A DNA stretch of 64,000 bases from Aradus depressus (Eukaryota; Arthropoda; Insecta; Hemiptera; Aradidae): assembly GCA_963662175.1 (NCBI GenBank), contig OY759216.1:44595087-44659086 (forward strand), read 5' to 3'. A model generated the notes under the pieces. The model was not told where the DNA came from and ran no database searches. It saw only the letters and a program-made list of their open reading frames with translations. Shown piece after piece: positions 1 through 10,344 of this stretch. Made by a program: the position numbers and the translations under genes. Each line of letters starts with the position of its first letter. Positions within the stretch are counted from its first letter, which is position 1.

Positions 1-100
1 ATTTTACCTTCCAGATAAAACATAAGGACCTCGGCCAGTTTTCAAACTCGCGATCTTGAGTTCAGTAGGCAAGCACGCTACTTTTGAGCTGCCGGCGCCC
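1..100 (-). mobile_element. SINE-A, head fragment cut by the window edge
   Basis: On the minus strand this reads as the 5' tRNA-like head of the SINE-A family (compare the plus copies at 8758 and 53711): a GGGCGCCGG start, a degenerate A box, then the segment with the decayed B box. The rest of the element lies outside the window. RNA polymerase III promoter origin is inferred from the box A/B layout of better copies. Confidence 0.75.
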
Positions 101-1278
101 TCTACAAAAGAATGCGTCACACTGATAATCACAGTGGCAGATAATTGTTACTGCCGATGATGATTCTCGCTGATAAAGGTCTATCAGAAAGCACTGCAGA
201 GGTGCGTGGCGTTTAAAGACACAGGCAGATTACATCTCGAGCAAGTCACGATGCCGTGTTCGCTTATGTCGGCGGTGAGGGTTTGTGGACAAGGCATTTG
301 AAGCTAAAGTTGGAATGAGAGTAATTAGCGTGAATGGCGAGTTGGGAATGGATATTTGTGTATCTCTCTGTCATGGTTGTTGAAACGAATCGTATAGGTC
401 GTTATGAAAGGTGTTGTTGATTATTTAGAATGCCATAAGATGATGCACTACATGGCTTGAATCCGGTTCGAACCGCGGATGCCAGAGTTCCAAGCCGTAC
501 GTCCATGTTTGAGAATAGAATTGTAAATGGTGAGTTTGTTAGTCAATGAGTGGTCCAATTAACGATTTGAATAGTCCGAAGCACCTTTTATTTCTGTACT
601 TTTTAGTCTGACTGGAGCGTCTCACGTTAATCGTCTGTCTAAGTGCAGCCCAAGGTACCGGACAGTCTCTCAAGTTGGAAAATTGTCATTGTATAAAAAA
701 TATTAATTATTAAAATGTCTTTCATATTGATTCAGTAACTTTTTCACGTAATATCAACAGTAATAGAGAAATTTTAATTTACTGTTTAATTATTAAAAAA
801 ATTGACGTTGAACAACTCCTTGCAACTGTGGAGTTAATTAACTTTATATTCAAATTTAGTTAATTATAGTCAAGAGAAATTATACGATATTGTAATACGT
901 TTTTTACTACCTCATCGGAGTTCTCGCTTAAAATATTTCAAACATAATCAATTAGGAATTTTTTAGTCGGTGAGGAGTATAAATTACTAGATACTTCTTT
1001 TTGAAAAACGGAATTTAGACTGCAAACTGTTTTTATAATTCATGGTACAATGTTCTTTTCTAAACAACGTTACACGATTAGGATACTATACCTATACTAA
1101 TAAATTCGAGTGGACATAGGCTATATATATCTTCTTGCTTTATCAAAATGGAGCTGAGCGCTGATGATAAAATTGAAGCAAATCTGAAGAGAAACGGCCG
1201 TTCGAGTGCCATTTGTTGTATACACTGCCTGAACTGTTGAAGATATATACAGATGATACATCAAAATGATGTATGGAA
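101..1278. other. Unassigned intergenic stretch
   Basis: No convincing coding region is seen. The first ~600 bases are of mixed composition and the rest is AT-rich. A GGTTCGAA string near 464 resembles a pol III B box but has no partner A box at a proper distance. Confidence 0.5.
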
Positions 1279-1320
1279 TTAGTTATTGTGATTCATGCCC
1301 GGGCTTTAACTATGAGGTTA
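1279..1320 (-). mobile_element. SINE-A tail fragment
   Basis: The string CATGCCCGGGCTTTAAC is the reverse complement of the conserved SINE-A 3' end. Only the tail is present, and it runs directly into the palindrome at 1311. A similar solo tail occurs at 3702-3741. Confidence 0.65.
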
Positions 1321-1457
1321 TAGATATTATTATATAAAACAATATTTTCAATTATTGTATTACTAATATCTATTATTAACCTCGTAGTTATAGATATTAT
1401 TAATACAATAATTGAAAATATTGTTTTACATAATAATATCTATAACTACGAGGTTAT
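1311..1457. repeat. AT-rich near-palindrome (fold-back)
   Basis: Two ~70-bp units lie in inverted orientation around a centre near 1385. The edges repeat the motif ATAACTACGAGG and its complement (CCTCGTAGTTAT), and the middle block AACAATATTTTCAATTATTG recurs inverted. CCTCGTAGTTA is itself the SINE-A tail sequence, so the palindrome seems to have SINE-tail borders. No protein is encoded; the 62-aa frame starting at 1412 is a by-product. Confidence 0.75.
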
Positions 1458-1460
1458 ATA

Positions 1461-1871
1461 TGTTATTATACAACAAATATATTGTTCAGAATTCAAAATT
1501 TCCTTATACAACTCAAAAGTGTGAAATAATTGGTAATAGGTCAAAACTGAGTCATCAATTACACAAATCTTATAATTTTATTTTTCTCTATTATCCATGA
1601 TTTGGCTAATTGATAATACAGCTTCGAAAATTTATATTTTTCTCATAATTCATTATAAAAATTCTTTTTTTTCTATTATTCATTCTCGGTAATATTGTTC
1701 AAGAAGGTCTTCAATTTATCGTTTATTTAAAATTATCTATAATGAAAACATTATTTTTTGGGTAATTGATAATAACCCCCGTAAATGTTCATGAAAATAA
1801 TGTACCCGATAACCTCTATAACAAAGTTGATGACAGTGATCTCCCAGCGAAAGGCTGATGCAGTTATATAA
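1461..1871. other. Unassigned AT-rich stretch
   Basis: AT-rich sequence with T-runs. Nothing recognisable as a gene or TE. Confidence 0.5.
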
Positions 1872-2064
1872 GCTTATAACCTGGGTCGGTAACATGTAAA
1901 ATACACCACAGATTAGGCTCTTTTTTGGTTGTCATTAGGCATTGTTGTTTGTCATTAGGCTTTGTTGGTTGCCATAAATGTTCAATACAACTACCATATG
2001 TATCTGTTTTCAACAGAGCCTAATCTCTCTTGTATTTTATATTTTACCGATCCAGGTTATATAA
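1872..2064. mobile_element. Short inverted-repeat element (MITE-like)
   Basis: Arms of about 49 bp, 1872-1920 and 2016-2064, are imperfect reverse complements. Both contain ATAACCTGG, a TCGGTAA core, AAAATACA and GATTAGGCTC at the inner end. The ~95-bp loop holds two direct copies of TTGTCATTAGGC. Size and arm length suit a MITE or fold-back element; the superfamily is not evident. Confidence 0.7.
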
Positions 2065-2787
2065 CAGCAGCAACATTTTTCTGGGAGATCACACCGCCAT
2101 CATCTTTGCCAACTCCCACTATGTATCTACCATATCCTCACGGAGTGCTCCTTCTATGAAGACCATCGCAGGAAAAATGATGTTCCAAGGAGTTTGGAGG
2201 AGGCACTGGGGGACAGCCTCACCGTACTGGATAGAGTTATTGATTTCTTAAAAGAAACCGGGCTATAACAAAGAATTTGAACAACTCTTCTGATTGCGAA
2301 CATTTGCCGAGTTGCTCTGTCAGTTTATTAGGGCTTAAGCGGGGGAGGGGGGGGGGCGCCCGGGTGGGGTCCTCGGGTGGCTGGCTCGCATGGCCGGCTG
2401 GGTTGGGGGGCCTGGGGCAGCTCCGCCTGGGCCTCTGGACTGGATGAATCCTCGGACTTGGAGGGTGTAGGCGGCATTCCTCGCATTCGCAAACACCCTC
2501 ATCAAGTCTCGCTATCTCCCCAATCATTTTTTTTTATATGAGGCCTTACACCACCGTAGGGGAAATAGGTCTTTATTATTTATATTGATGAGATTTTATT
2601 GGTGTTGTTACGGCCGATTGGAGGACCCCGCCGCTCGCCAGCTCGGGACCAGGGTATTTATGTTTTTTTGGCTGCGTTGCTCCAAGGATGGTGGCAGGTG
2701 GGCCGTGTTAGTGCACCCAGCGGTCATTCCCGCAGCTCAGTTAGGAGGCGACGAATCGACTGAACTCTGGATAGTCAGGCTCACTCA
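2065..2787. other. Unassigned stretch with GC-rich island
   Basis: 2335-2530 is strikingly G-rich on the plus strand (G runs, GGCGCCCGGG) inside AT-rich DNA. The minus strand is open for 96 codons (2237-2527) and includes CECEECR followed by proline-rich sequence. A retroelement ORF1 relic is possible, but I cannot assign it. Confidence 0.4.
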
Positions 2788-2922
2788 TCACTTCAGAGGG
2801 TTCAGTCCCAAATACGATTCTGTCCGGCGTATCAACTTCACCCTAGGCCCATTGTACAGCGGGCATTCGAGAACTACGTGTTCTGCAGTCTCAATGCTGC
2901 AGAGCAGTTCGGGCTGTCCTTC
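2788..2922 (-). pseudogene. Non-LTR retrotransposon ORF2 C-terminal zinc-knuckle relic
   Basis: The minus strand translates without interruption to a peptide containing LCSIETAEHVVLECPLYN, the CCHC-like ending (ETxEHxxxxCPxY) found at the C-terminus of many Jockey/R1/I-clade ORF2 proteins. A stop precedes it (2923-2925) and one closes it (2788-2790), so only ~44 residues survive. The reverse transcriptase and endonuclease are absent. The 114-aa plus-strand frame over the same bases is a shadow. Confidence 0.75.
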
Positions 2923-2929
2923 TTATTGA

Positions 2930-4150
2930 AAAAAGAAAAGCTTGAAGTTGAAATCCCCATGACCATGATAGTATCTGAGTATATATCTGAGGACGTCCAA
3001 TGGTCCGGCTTTACTCAGACTCAAGTCAAGAAATATAACAAGCTAGGGCGATAATAACCTAACTCGGTTTGCCCCATATATATAAACCAACCAAACTTAC
3101 CCCCATTTTTGTTTTAAACTGTTTTGAATCAGTTTACTGTAAGGGCTTTTGTTGGTACGGAAATAAATGATAAATGGAAGATGTCGTTTAAGTAAATAGA
3201 TACATTGTTGGCAATAAAAGGTTGTACAAAAAAGTTAGCGATAAAGGAGATATATTGACACAACATTTTTTGAGGCCTGAGATGCTGTGGAAGTACTTTG
3301 CCAGTGATTCCCCCCCCCCCCCCCCCCCCCCCCCCCTTCTCTGTATTATTAACAGGGTGTTAAGTAGAGTTTATCCAGTGAAACAGTTTGTCTGGACGGA
3401 ATCGAGGAGTTTAATGGGGTGTGGGATGAAATCTTTGTAATTAGAGATAAGGCACCCCCCCCCCCCCCCCCCACCCCACCCCCGCTAGTGCACTATCTTC
3501 TGTGCATAAACACATAATCAACCCATTAGGGATCGTTAAATGCACTTTGCCTCCTCGTCTAATTAGTTTGATTAACATACCCATGAACTCCTTATTAACA
3601 TAACTGATAAGTTCATTATGCACGAAATACTAGAAATGCTCCGAAGAGCGGTCAATATATATTCTATAATTATTTATTATATAGGTTAGGTTTAGTTTAG
3701 GTTTTATGACTCATGCCCGGGCTTTAACTACGAGGCTATCCAATAGCGCCATTTCTTAGCGCGAAAGTAGTAGATTTTAAATTCGAAAATTACATAAGAT
3801 CAAATTCTTTACCCCCCTCTCCTATAGTAAGAATTAGTAATATTGAGCTTATCCCCCCCCCCCCCCCCCCCCCGCCCCCCCCTTACTGGCATTATATTTC
3901 CTATCGCGAATTAATCAAATATTTCGCTCTCCCTCTAAAACCGATTCACCAAATTGGTTGAAAATTTATAGGTGTCTTATTCAGGGTGTCTTATTCATCA
4001 CATCTCGTATCGGCACGAGATCTAGTGTGATGATTTATTATAACGGCATTTATTGGGGTGTTTCTATGAAGTCACCATCCTGATAGATGTCATCTTTATA
4101 GCGCTTTGGATTTATAAAATTCCGTGATGATACAAGCCATTACTTCAGAA
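2930..4150. repeat. Low-complexity region with three poly-C tracts
   Basis: Long C homopolymers lie at 3309-3336, ~3457-3480 (interrupted by A) and ~3854-3883 (interrupted by one G), all on the plus strand within 600 bp. A SINE-A tail fragment (minus) lies at 3702-3741. The short frames here are proline or glycine readings of the C tracts. Part of 3900-4150 resembles decayed family-D modules. No gene is supported. Confidence 0.7.
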
Positions 4151-4206
4151 GTTATTAGGGGTTTTGTTTAATAATAATATTTATTTCCATTAAACCATAA
4201 CACAAC

Positions 4207-4640
4207 CAGTGTTCAGCCGGTTTGTCGGCTCCTGGCGGTAGCAAAAAATTGCGTTGTGACGGGCTGGGGCGACCACTGATCGCCTTACGTTGGTCGACCG
4301 GTGGTGGCCCGGTGCAGTCAGCATGCTATCTATCTATCGTGGCGCTACAACCCGGTGACGGATCCTGGCCTCCTACACCAACAGCCGCCAATTGTCTCGA
4401 TCCTGCTGCCATCCATTTCCTGATGCGGAATATTCTTCTGCCACACCATCTGCCCATCTCAGCTTAGGTCTCCCTCGCCGTCTTACTCCATGAATGGGCT
4501 CTATTAGCAGCTTCTTCGGCATTTCCTCAGCTTCCATCCTGGCGACATGTCTACCCATCCCAGCTTGCTGAGACCATTGTAGCACTTGTTTGCCGCAAAG
4601 ATTCTCTTCCTCATTTCAGTTTCCTTAGCATACCCGACAC
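4207..4640 (-). pseudogene. RTE/CR1-like retrotransposon 3' fragment with internal deletion
   Basis: Minus-strand translation gives [12 protein letters not shown], then after an abrupt junction ARMEAEEMPKKLL and GRPKLRW, then QDRDNWRLLV. These are in-order pieces of the ORF2 C-terminus seen better at 57598-58180. Compared with that copy, roughly 270 bp are missing between the NGL and RMEAEE segments, and a second small deletion removes the block before QDRDNW. 4315-4635 is the shared part; 4207-4314 is probably its 3' UTR. The element is inserted in family F. The clade (RTE or CR1-like) is uncertain. Confidence 0.75.
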
Positions 4641-4712
4641 AATAAAGAGCAATATTAATATGTAATAGGATACGTCATAAGAATGTATACATTACATATC
4701 TTATAAAATATA

Positions 4713-4975
4713 TATTGAGCTCAATATCGCGGTTTCGAAACCCGGCTGAGACTTTTAGGTTTTTTTATCTGTGAGGTGTAAACCTTTAACACGCCGTCTT
4801 TCGGTCTCAAGCTTGTCAAGTACCTACTCATTAAAGACAAGGGTCTTAGGCAAAATTAAGGACTGCACTGTTTAGTCGGGCTCATATCAAGTAGAGCGAT
4901 GAAAGAGCGCTCTTTTAGTAGACGATATGACCTCGTAGTTAAGCTACGGTCATGAGTCATAATAACTAACCAACT
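4713..4975 (+). mobile_element. SINE-A copy
   Basis: Starts near the B box (GTTTCGAAACCCGGC) and continues through the family body (CACGCCGTCTTTCGG, CGATATGACCTCGTAG) to the tail GAGTCATAATAACTAAC. The A-box head is missing. It is nested inside family F. Confidence 0.8.
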
Positions 4976-5052
4976 AAATTAGATACATAAACAGCTATTA
5001 ATTCCTAGAGTCTGACCCACAAAACATGTGATTAGTAATAATAATAATAATA

Positions 5053-5275
5053 CTTAACCCCCCTTCTCTTTGGTTGATTCGACTAAAAATTAATACATGT
5101 CGTCCTTACATCGTCCTCGGATTTACATATAAAATTTCGTGTCGATACATTCGACATATCGGGAGTTATTGTACTCACAGACACACAGAAACAAAGACAG
5201 GAATTTTTTTTTTTTTTAATCAAGAAAGACCTATTTCATAAGCTCCCTTATACATCGAATAGCTACGGAAGTAAA
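5053..5275 (-). repeat. Family-D fragment
   Basis: Carries D signatures in minus orientation: GTCGATACATTCGACATATCGGGAGTTATT, a T-run at 5206-5218, and the end of the element near 5240-5275. A 30-base motif is quoted here only by its parts: GTCGATACATTC and ATCGGGAGTTATT. Confidence 0.6.
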
Positions 5276-5754
5276 CAATTTAACTGCATTGTTTCAATCA
5301 GGGCTTGGGAGAACTCTCCGCCATTCTCTGCCGAAAGATTATTACCAAAAAAGTGTAATATTAAACAGTTACAAACTGTAGTGAAAATAAAATTAGGTTG
5401 AGCAGAGTTGGAAGCTAATAAATATTTACAGCTTAACAAGAATTGTTGAACAAAAACACTGAGCCAGCTGTCGGCAACAAACCGTATTTGAATACTAATT
5501 CCAGGACTTCTCTCGTATGCATTCAATGAATGTAATTAATTCTAAAGCGACACAAACAGCATTCTCCGCTGAAAACTTTTACAACTTCAATCTTTCCTTT
5601 TTTTCTAACTTAATGTTAAGCTTTAAATCAAAAAAAAATATATATCCTTATAACCAGGGACGGTTCTAGCGAGTTTCTTAAATACTGTATGTACACAAGT
5701 TTATGAAAGATTTACTTTTATTATAAAATATTTATTAACCATAATATATATTTT
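5276..5754. other. Unassigned stretch
   Basis: An 87-codon minus frame (5263-5526) has no recognisable domain. GGGACGGTTCTAGC near 5660 may be the edge of another repeat. No gene is supported. Confidence 0.4.
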
Positions 5755-6360
5755 TACTTTTTTATACTTGTAGTACCTATAAGGAAGTATTATAATCGTG
5801 CGAAAATTCGAGTTCGAGGTTTCTCGGATTTTCATGTTTCAAGGTCTCCCGAATATGTTTTGACCATTTTATTATGTCTGTGTGTATGTGTGTGTGTGTG
5901 TGTGAGGGCTCTACCGCCAAAACGATTGTGGCTATGAACTTGAAGTTTGGTTAAGGAGGTCACATGTGCTAACTTAGGATCAAATTAAACTAAGCGGACA
6001 TAACTTAAAGTCCTAAGTACATTTTGCACGATACCGCTTATGTTTTATGACCTAATCAAAAATTATTTAAAGTGAAAGTTGTAGAAAGACTGAAATATAT
6101 ATTTTATATGAAATATGATTTATCAGGCCATTCGGATACATGCCGAAAACCGTCCTGAAATGTAGCTTTGAAACAAATATTTTTAGGCGTTTCCTTGATT
6201 TACCCGAAAACGGTTAGTCCTATCGAAAAACAGGTTCCTACCAAAAATGTTCATTATTAAATTTCCAATGCTTATATGTCCTTCGATTTTAGATAGAATT
6301 AACACGATCAAAGTTATAGCGCCTCAAAAATGAAGCAGGTATTATTTCAAAACAATGTTT
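5755..6360 (+). repeat. Family-C repeat
   Basis: Begins with TATACTTGTAGTACCTATAA and GGAAGTATTATAATCGTGCG, followed by GTTTCAAGGTCTCCCGAATA, a (TG)n run at ~5880-5902, GAGGGCTCTACCGCC and AACCGTCCTGAAATG. Related copies lie at 33300-33790 (minus), 50575-50640 and 56395-56860 (plus) and 60626-60775 (minus). No coding capacity; class unknown. Confidence 0.7.
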
Positions 6361-6394
6361 AATTGTATCGCGTAGCTCCGATTTAGTTATTTTG

Positions 6395-6685
6395 ATTCTT
6401 GATCGGGCTACTACTACTATCAGATCTCCTACTACTACAACCAGAGAGCTCTTTCCCTCTGGTGGACATGAGCCGTACTATATTGTGGGAGTTCTAAATT
6501 TTGTCTATCCAGCTTTATTCACCTAGGGTAGGGGGTTTTAGTGAGTACCTGACATCGTACAAGCTCGGAACCATCGCTTAACGTTCCATCCGAAAGACAG
6601 CGTGCTACAGGTTTTTTTTCTTCAGACTTCTGCCGGGTTTTGAATCCGCGATACTTGAGTTTAGATTGGAAATACCGCCGTTTGT
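6395..6685 (-). mobile_element. SINE-A copy
   Basis: Reverse complement of the family: a decayed tail, CCTCTGGTGGACATGAGCC, GAGTACCTGACATCGTACA, CCATCGCTTAACGTTCC, AAGACAGCGTGCT, then a worn B box. The tail carries a small (TAC)n expansion at 6409-6436. Confidence 0.8.
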
Positions 6686-7199
6686 TAGAATTCTGATAGG
6701 TGATTTGCCCAGAAATGTGACAATGTTGCCCATGATACGAGGACAGTTTTCCCCACTAGGAGACTCCTTGAAGGGGCATTAACCTCAGCCCTTGTCCAGA
6801 TAACCCTTTCAGAGATCTCCTTTCCCCTTTCCTCTAATCCCGTTTCTGCCCTATAAGAGGGCCCTTTTCCCCATTAGATCCCCATCGATTAGCAGCCACC
6901 CGGACCAAATTGGCTCTCCACTCCTTCACACAGACTATTTAATTTATCTTGACTTTTCTCGGAAATAACTTTATTAGATAAAAGTCAAATTATCCTTTTA
7001 TGTACTAAATAAATCAGTGAATATTTATTAATGTACTTCAATATTAAACTTTAGTTCACTAAACTAAAGTTAAAACATATTATTAGTAAAAAAGACAATA
7101 ACTAATAATAAAAATAAGACACTATGAAGAAATTAACAATTATAATAATAATAATAATCATAGAAAAACTGAAAGTAAATAAGATAATATAAATGAAAA
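6686..7199. other. Unassigned stretch
   Basis: A C-rich part (6740-6920) is followed by AT-rich DNA with (TAA)n. Nothing recognisable. Confidence 0.45.
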
Positions 7200-7695
7200 A
7201 AAGTTTTGATGAATCACCGGCTATGTACGTCCCCAGTACAAATTCATCAATTAGCTTTTCGCTTCCCCTCCAAAACCAGTCCACCGTTTGCTCTAATATT
7301 GAACAGTTGACATACATAGAGGCTCCTAAATCCTCATACTAAATGTTGTGTCGATAAATTCATTACATCGGCAGTTATTAGGGTTTTTGAATTGATCCCT
7401 CACCCCTGAACCTTCCCGTCTCTTCAGCCGATATCGCAGCCGAAATTTGACAGGTTATGGATTTTGACTCATTGGGTTTAGACTTTAAATTTGAAATTAC
7501 ATGTCGATATATTCGTTACATCGGCAGTTATTTGGGGTTTTTGAGTTGAGCCCCTTCTGATCCACTTCCCTTCTGCACATTTTTTTTCATATTTAGAATC
7601 TAGAGGTCCGGAAACAAGAAATATCGTTGAAAACTCCGCAGTGAATTTTTAGCCGATTACATAACTTCCCATATACTCCGTACAGTTGGGGATGA
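7200..7695 (-). repeat. Family-D copy, near full length
   Basis: Runs from GATGAATCACCGGCTATGTA, through CTTTTCGCTTCCCCTCCAAA and two modules of GACAGGTTATGGATTTTGAC / CATTACATCGGCAGTTATTG type, to AGCCGATTACATAACTTCCC at the end. D is an unidentified non-coding element of ~0.6-0.7 kb made of ~140-bp modules. Confidence 0.75.
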
Positions 7696-7847
7696 AAAAA
7701 TAGAAATGATAAAATGTTTACATAAATAAAACATATACAAAAATAAAAATAAAGTAAAATAAAGCCAATGAAAAGGGAGAAATTAGGGGAGCGGCTCGAC
7801 TCAAAGAGCCTAAAGACAGCCCATGTAATGAATGCATCAACACCATG

Positions 7848-8030
7848 GGCCATGGTGCCCGTGCGGGCTAGAGCGTAGGGCTTTGGGCGCATGGTCTCAC
7901 CATGGTTAGCGGTTTCGAATCCCGTCCGGGAGTGAGTTTTATTTCGTAGATAGAACTCCCTCCCGGGACCATGGATGGTCGTAAATAACTAGATAACACA
8001 TTGACATGGCTAATATGCACCGAACATAGA
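7848..8030 (+). mobile_element. SINE-B copy
   Basis: Shares almost its entire length with 43535-43728. The A-box-like GTGCGGGCTAGAGCGTAGGG and B-box-like GGTTTCGAATCCCGTCC are spaced as in a tRNA, followed by a body with CTCCCTCCCGGGACCATGGA and ACACATTGACATGGCTAATA. It is a tRNA-derived SINE, not a tRNA gene: no cloverleaf closes and a non-tRNA body follows. Confidence 0.8.
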
Positions 8031-8042
8031 GCCAAAAAAAAA

Positions 8043-8160
8043 AAGTCAACTATTGATTTTTAGGCCAAACGGTCGAAAGCGAAAACGTAATTGATTAATT
8101 CGTGCTGGGTAAGTACATTGCCAGTAATTCACCGACGACCTTTTTTTTTTTTTTTTCAAA
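8043..8160 (+). repeat. Family-D 3' end
   Basis: GCCAAACGGTCGAAAGCGAA, GTAATTGATTAATTCGTGCT and ATTCACCGACGACC followed by a T-run form the characteristic D terminus, joined directly to the preceding SINE-B. Confidence 0.7.
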
Positions 8161-8757
8161 AAAAGTGTATCTTGGCAGCTTGGATATAAGGATGTAATTT
8201 TGAAGAAATCTTCAAGAAACTTTGCAGTTTATGTACTTTGGGTAAAAGGTTTTCTTTCTGACCAACATATTTGAAAATTGAAAACAAAATGAGTTTCATG
8301 AAAGTCATTTTGGTAGAGCAAAGCAACAATGTGGTTCTTTTCTTGAGAAATAAAAGAGAAGAGAGAAGAAAAAAAAAATAAAATAAAAGAAGTTAAATTG
8401 TTAGAAGTTGAGTTTGTTTTTGAGGTCAATCGTTGGTTGAAAGTCATTTATAAACATTGTATCGACTGGGTAAAGGGCTATTGGAAGGTTAGTATCGGGT
8501 ATTGGGGAAAGTAGGCGGTTGGTCGGGTATCGGGTATCTGGAATGGGTGGTTCCTGAAGGTATCGGAGGTGGGTCTTTATCGGGAGCATTCCCGGCATCC
8601 CGACCCAATATCCCACATCTCCTCTCTCTCATACCCAGCTTTATTATATACCCTTCTCTACCCAACTCCAACCCCCAACATCCCTTATAATTGTAAAATG
8701 CCTATCTAGCCCGAGGATCAACCACAATCATCTTTACTAGTTAAATATGAAGATATA
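8161..8757. other. Unassigned stretch with short GGGTATC repeats
   Basis: 8490-8545 contains short iterations of CGGGTATC/GGGTATTGG. Overlapping short frames on both strands come from this simple sequence. No gene is supported. Confidence 0.45.
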
Positions 8758-9026
8758 AAGAAGCATGCTTGCCTTCTGAGCTCAAGGTCTTGGGTTCAAA
8801 CCCGGCCGTGGCCCTTACTTCATTTTGTCTGGGAGGTAAAATGAACTTAAGCACTCCGTCCTTCGGATGGAACGTTAAGCGATGGTTCCGAGCCTGTACG
8901 ATGTCTGGTACTCGTTAAAGACCCCTGCCCTAGGTGAATAAAAATTCAGGGTGACGAAAGAGCGCTCTGGTAGTAGGCGATATGACCTCGTAGTTAAAGC
9001 CCGGGCATGAGTCATAATAACTAACT
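8758..9026 (+). mobile_element. SINE-A copy
   Basis: GCATGCTTGCCTTCTGAGCT (tRNA-like head), B box GGGTTCAAACCC, then CCGTCCTTCGGATGG, GATATGACCTCGTAGTTAAA and the tail GAGTCATAATAACTAAC. Only the first bases of the head are missing. Confidence 0.85.
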
Positions 9027-9049
9027 ATAAAAAAAAGAAATGTTTTTTA

Positions 9050-9905
9050 AAATATTCTCTATTTCACAAGATATATAAAATATATGGGAGTACTTTCGGT
9101 ATTGCACCATCTTCAGCCACGACTTAATAAATACTCTGTATGGCTCTGTGAACCTGATAATTCCCGAATAAATTAATGTATGAACACGAAATTTTATATA
9201 TGTATCCAGAACCCCATAAAGACGACACCTGTAGATTTTCATCTAGATCGGCCAACGGAATGTGACTAGAGGGAGGCTTAACATAAAAAACACTAATAAC
9301 TGATGATGCAATGAATGTATTAACACAAAATTTCATATGTGAATTCAAAATTTTCTAAGGACATTTATTAATTTTCATCAAAATCAGCCGAAGGGAAGGA
9401 TAGGTTCAGGGAAAAAGACAACTCAAAAATTCTAAGTAACTGAAAATTAATAGGTGTTGTCCGTAGAGGGTGCAGGATGCACATATACAATTTGATGTTG
9501 ATACATTCATTCTATCGGGAGTGTCTTGTTTACAGACACAATTGAAACAAAAATGTAAAATGAAATGAAATCAATCTCTGTGCCTGTGAACATTATAACT
9601 CACGATAGAATGAATGTATCGACACGAAATTTTTTATATGTATCCTGAACCCCATAAGGACAACTATTGATTTTTAGCCAAATGGGTCGAGGGGTACATC
9701 CGATGTAATGAATGTATCTACATAAAAGTCAATTGAGAGTATTCAGAAGACCATACGTAAGTGAACTACACATTTTTAGCCCAAACGTTGGATAATTTTT
9801 GGTGGGAGAGCGGAGATATAATCATTTAAATAATTTGTATTGGCGAAGTACATTACTGGATCGAATTTCTGACCGATTACATAACTTCCCCTATACAGTA
9901 TATTA
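9050..9905. repeat. Family-D mosaic
   Basis: Several D pieces in both orientations. Plus modules lie at ~9140-9410 (CGAACACGAAATTTTAT-like) and ~9570-9855, a short minus piece at ~9430-9530, and a terminal piece at 9857-9905 (GACCGATTACATAACTTCCC). This looks like D copies inserted into or recombined with each other. Confidence 0.65.
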
Positions 9906-10340
9906 CTGAAATGTCATGGTACGGTATCGTACTGCCCTAATGTACCCCTAATGGGTTCTTTGACCCTATAGCCTTAGAACATTTATTCCCCATTTGTGAA
10001 TAGTTGAGAAAAGTGAACTACAGAAAAAGAAAATTGAAAACATCGTTAAAAGGGGGAGATATATACAAGTGGTAATTTTCAGAAATACCCTTGTTATTAT
10101 GTAAACCTTATCAGGCAATTGAGTACAGACAGAAAAAAAAAGAGAAAAAAAAATATACAGTGGTAGGGGAGGGAAAAGTTGTTAGGGGTTGTTCTTGTCA
10201 CGTAACGTTGTCAGGACCAACCCCCAGCGTATCTTGAATAATATGTTCCTAATAATAGCCTCCTTTCCAAAGGCAAATGGTCAATAACCTCTGTCGGTTA
10301 TTTGGTTACTGATTCAAGATATTGGTTATTGGTGGACCCT
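9906..10340. other. Unassigned stretch
   Basis: No gene recognised. An A-rich tract occurs at 10131-10153. Confidence 0.45.
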
Positions 10341-10344
10341 TAGG

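Larger units (their letters stand above)
4151..5052. repeat. Family-F repeat split by two insertions
   Basis: Pieces at ~4160-4206, ~4641-4712 and ~4976-5052 together match the uninterrupted repeat at 39040-39185: TTTATTTCC(A/G)TTAAACCA, then GGATACGTCA (TGATACGTCA at 39 kb) with AAGAAT.TATACATTA, then GAGTCTGAC and GATTAGTA. A retrotransposon fragment fills the first gap and a SINE-A the second. Family F itself is unidentified; it may be a retroelement 3' UTR. Confidence 0.65.

Noticed and set aside
464..480. Isolated pol III B box (GGTTCGAA)
   Set aside because: No A box at suitable distance and no repeat partner in the window.
7848..7930. A genuine tRNA gene (also 43553-43625 and the SINE-A heads)
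   Set aside because: Box A and box B are recognisable, but no acceptor stem or anticodon arm closes properly, and the same non-tRNA body follows each copy. They are SINE heads.
8475..8560. Telomere-like or G-quadruplex repeat (CGGGTATC iterations)
   Set aside because: Only a few irregular units, not matching a known telomere repeat.
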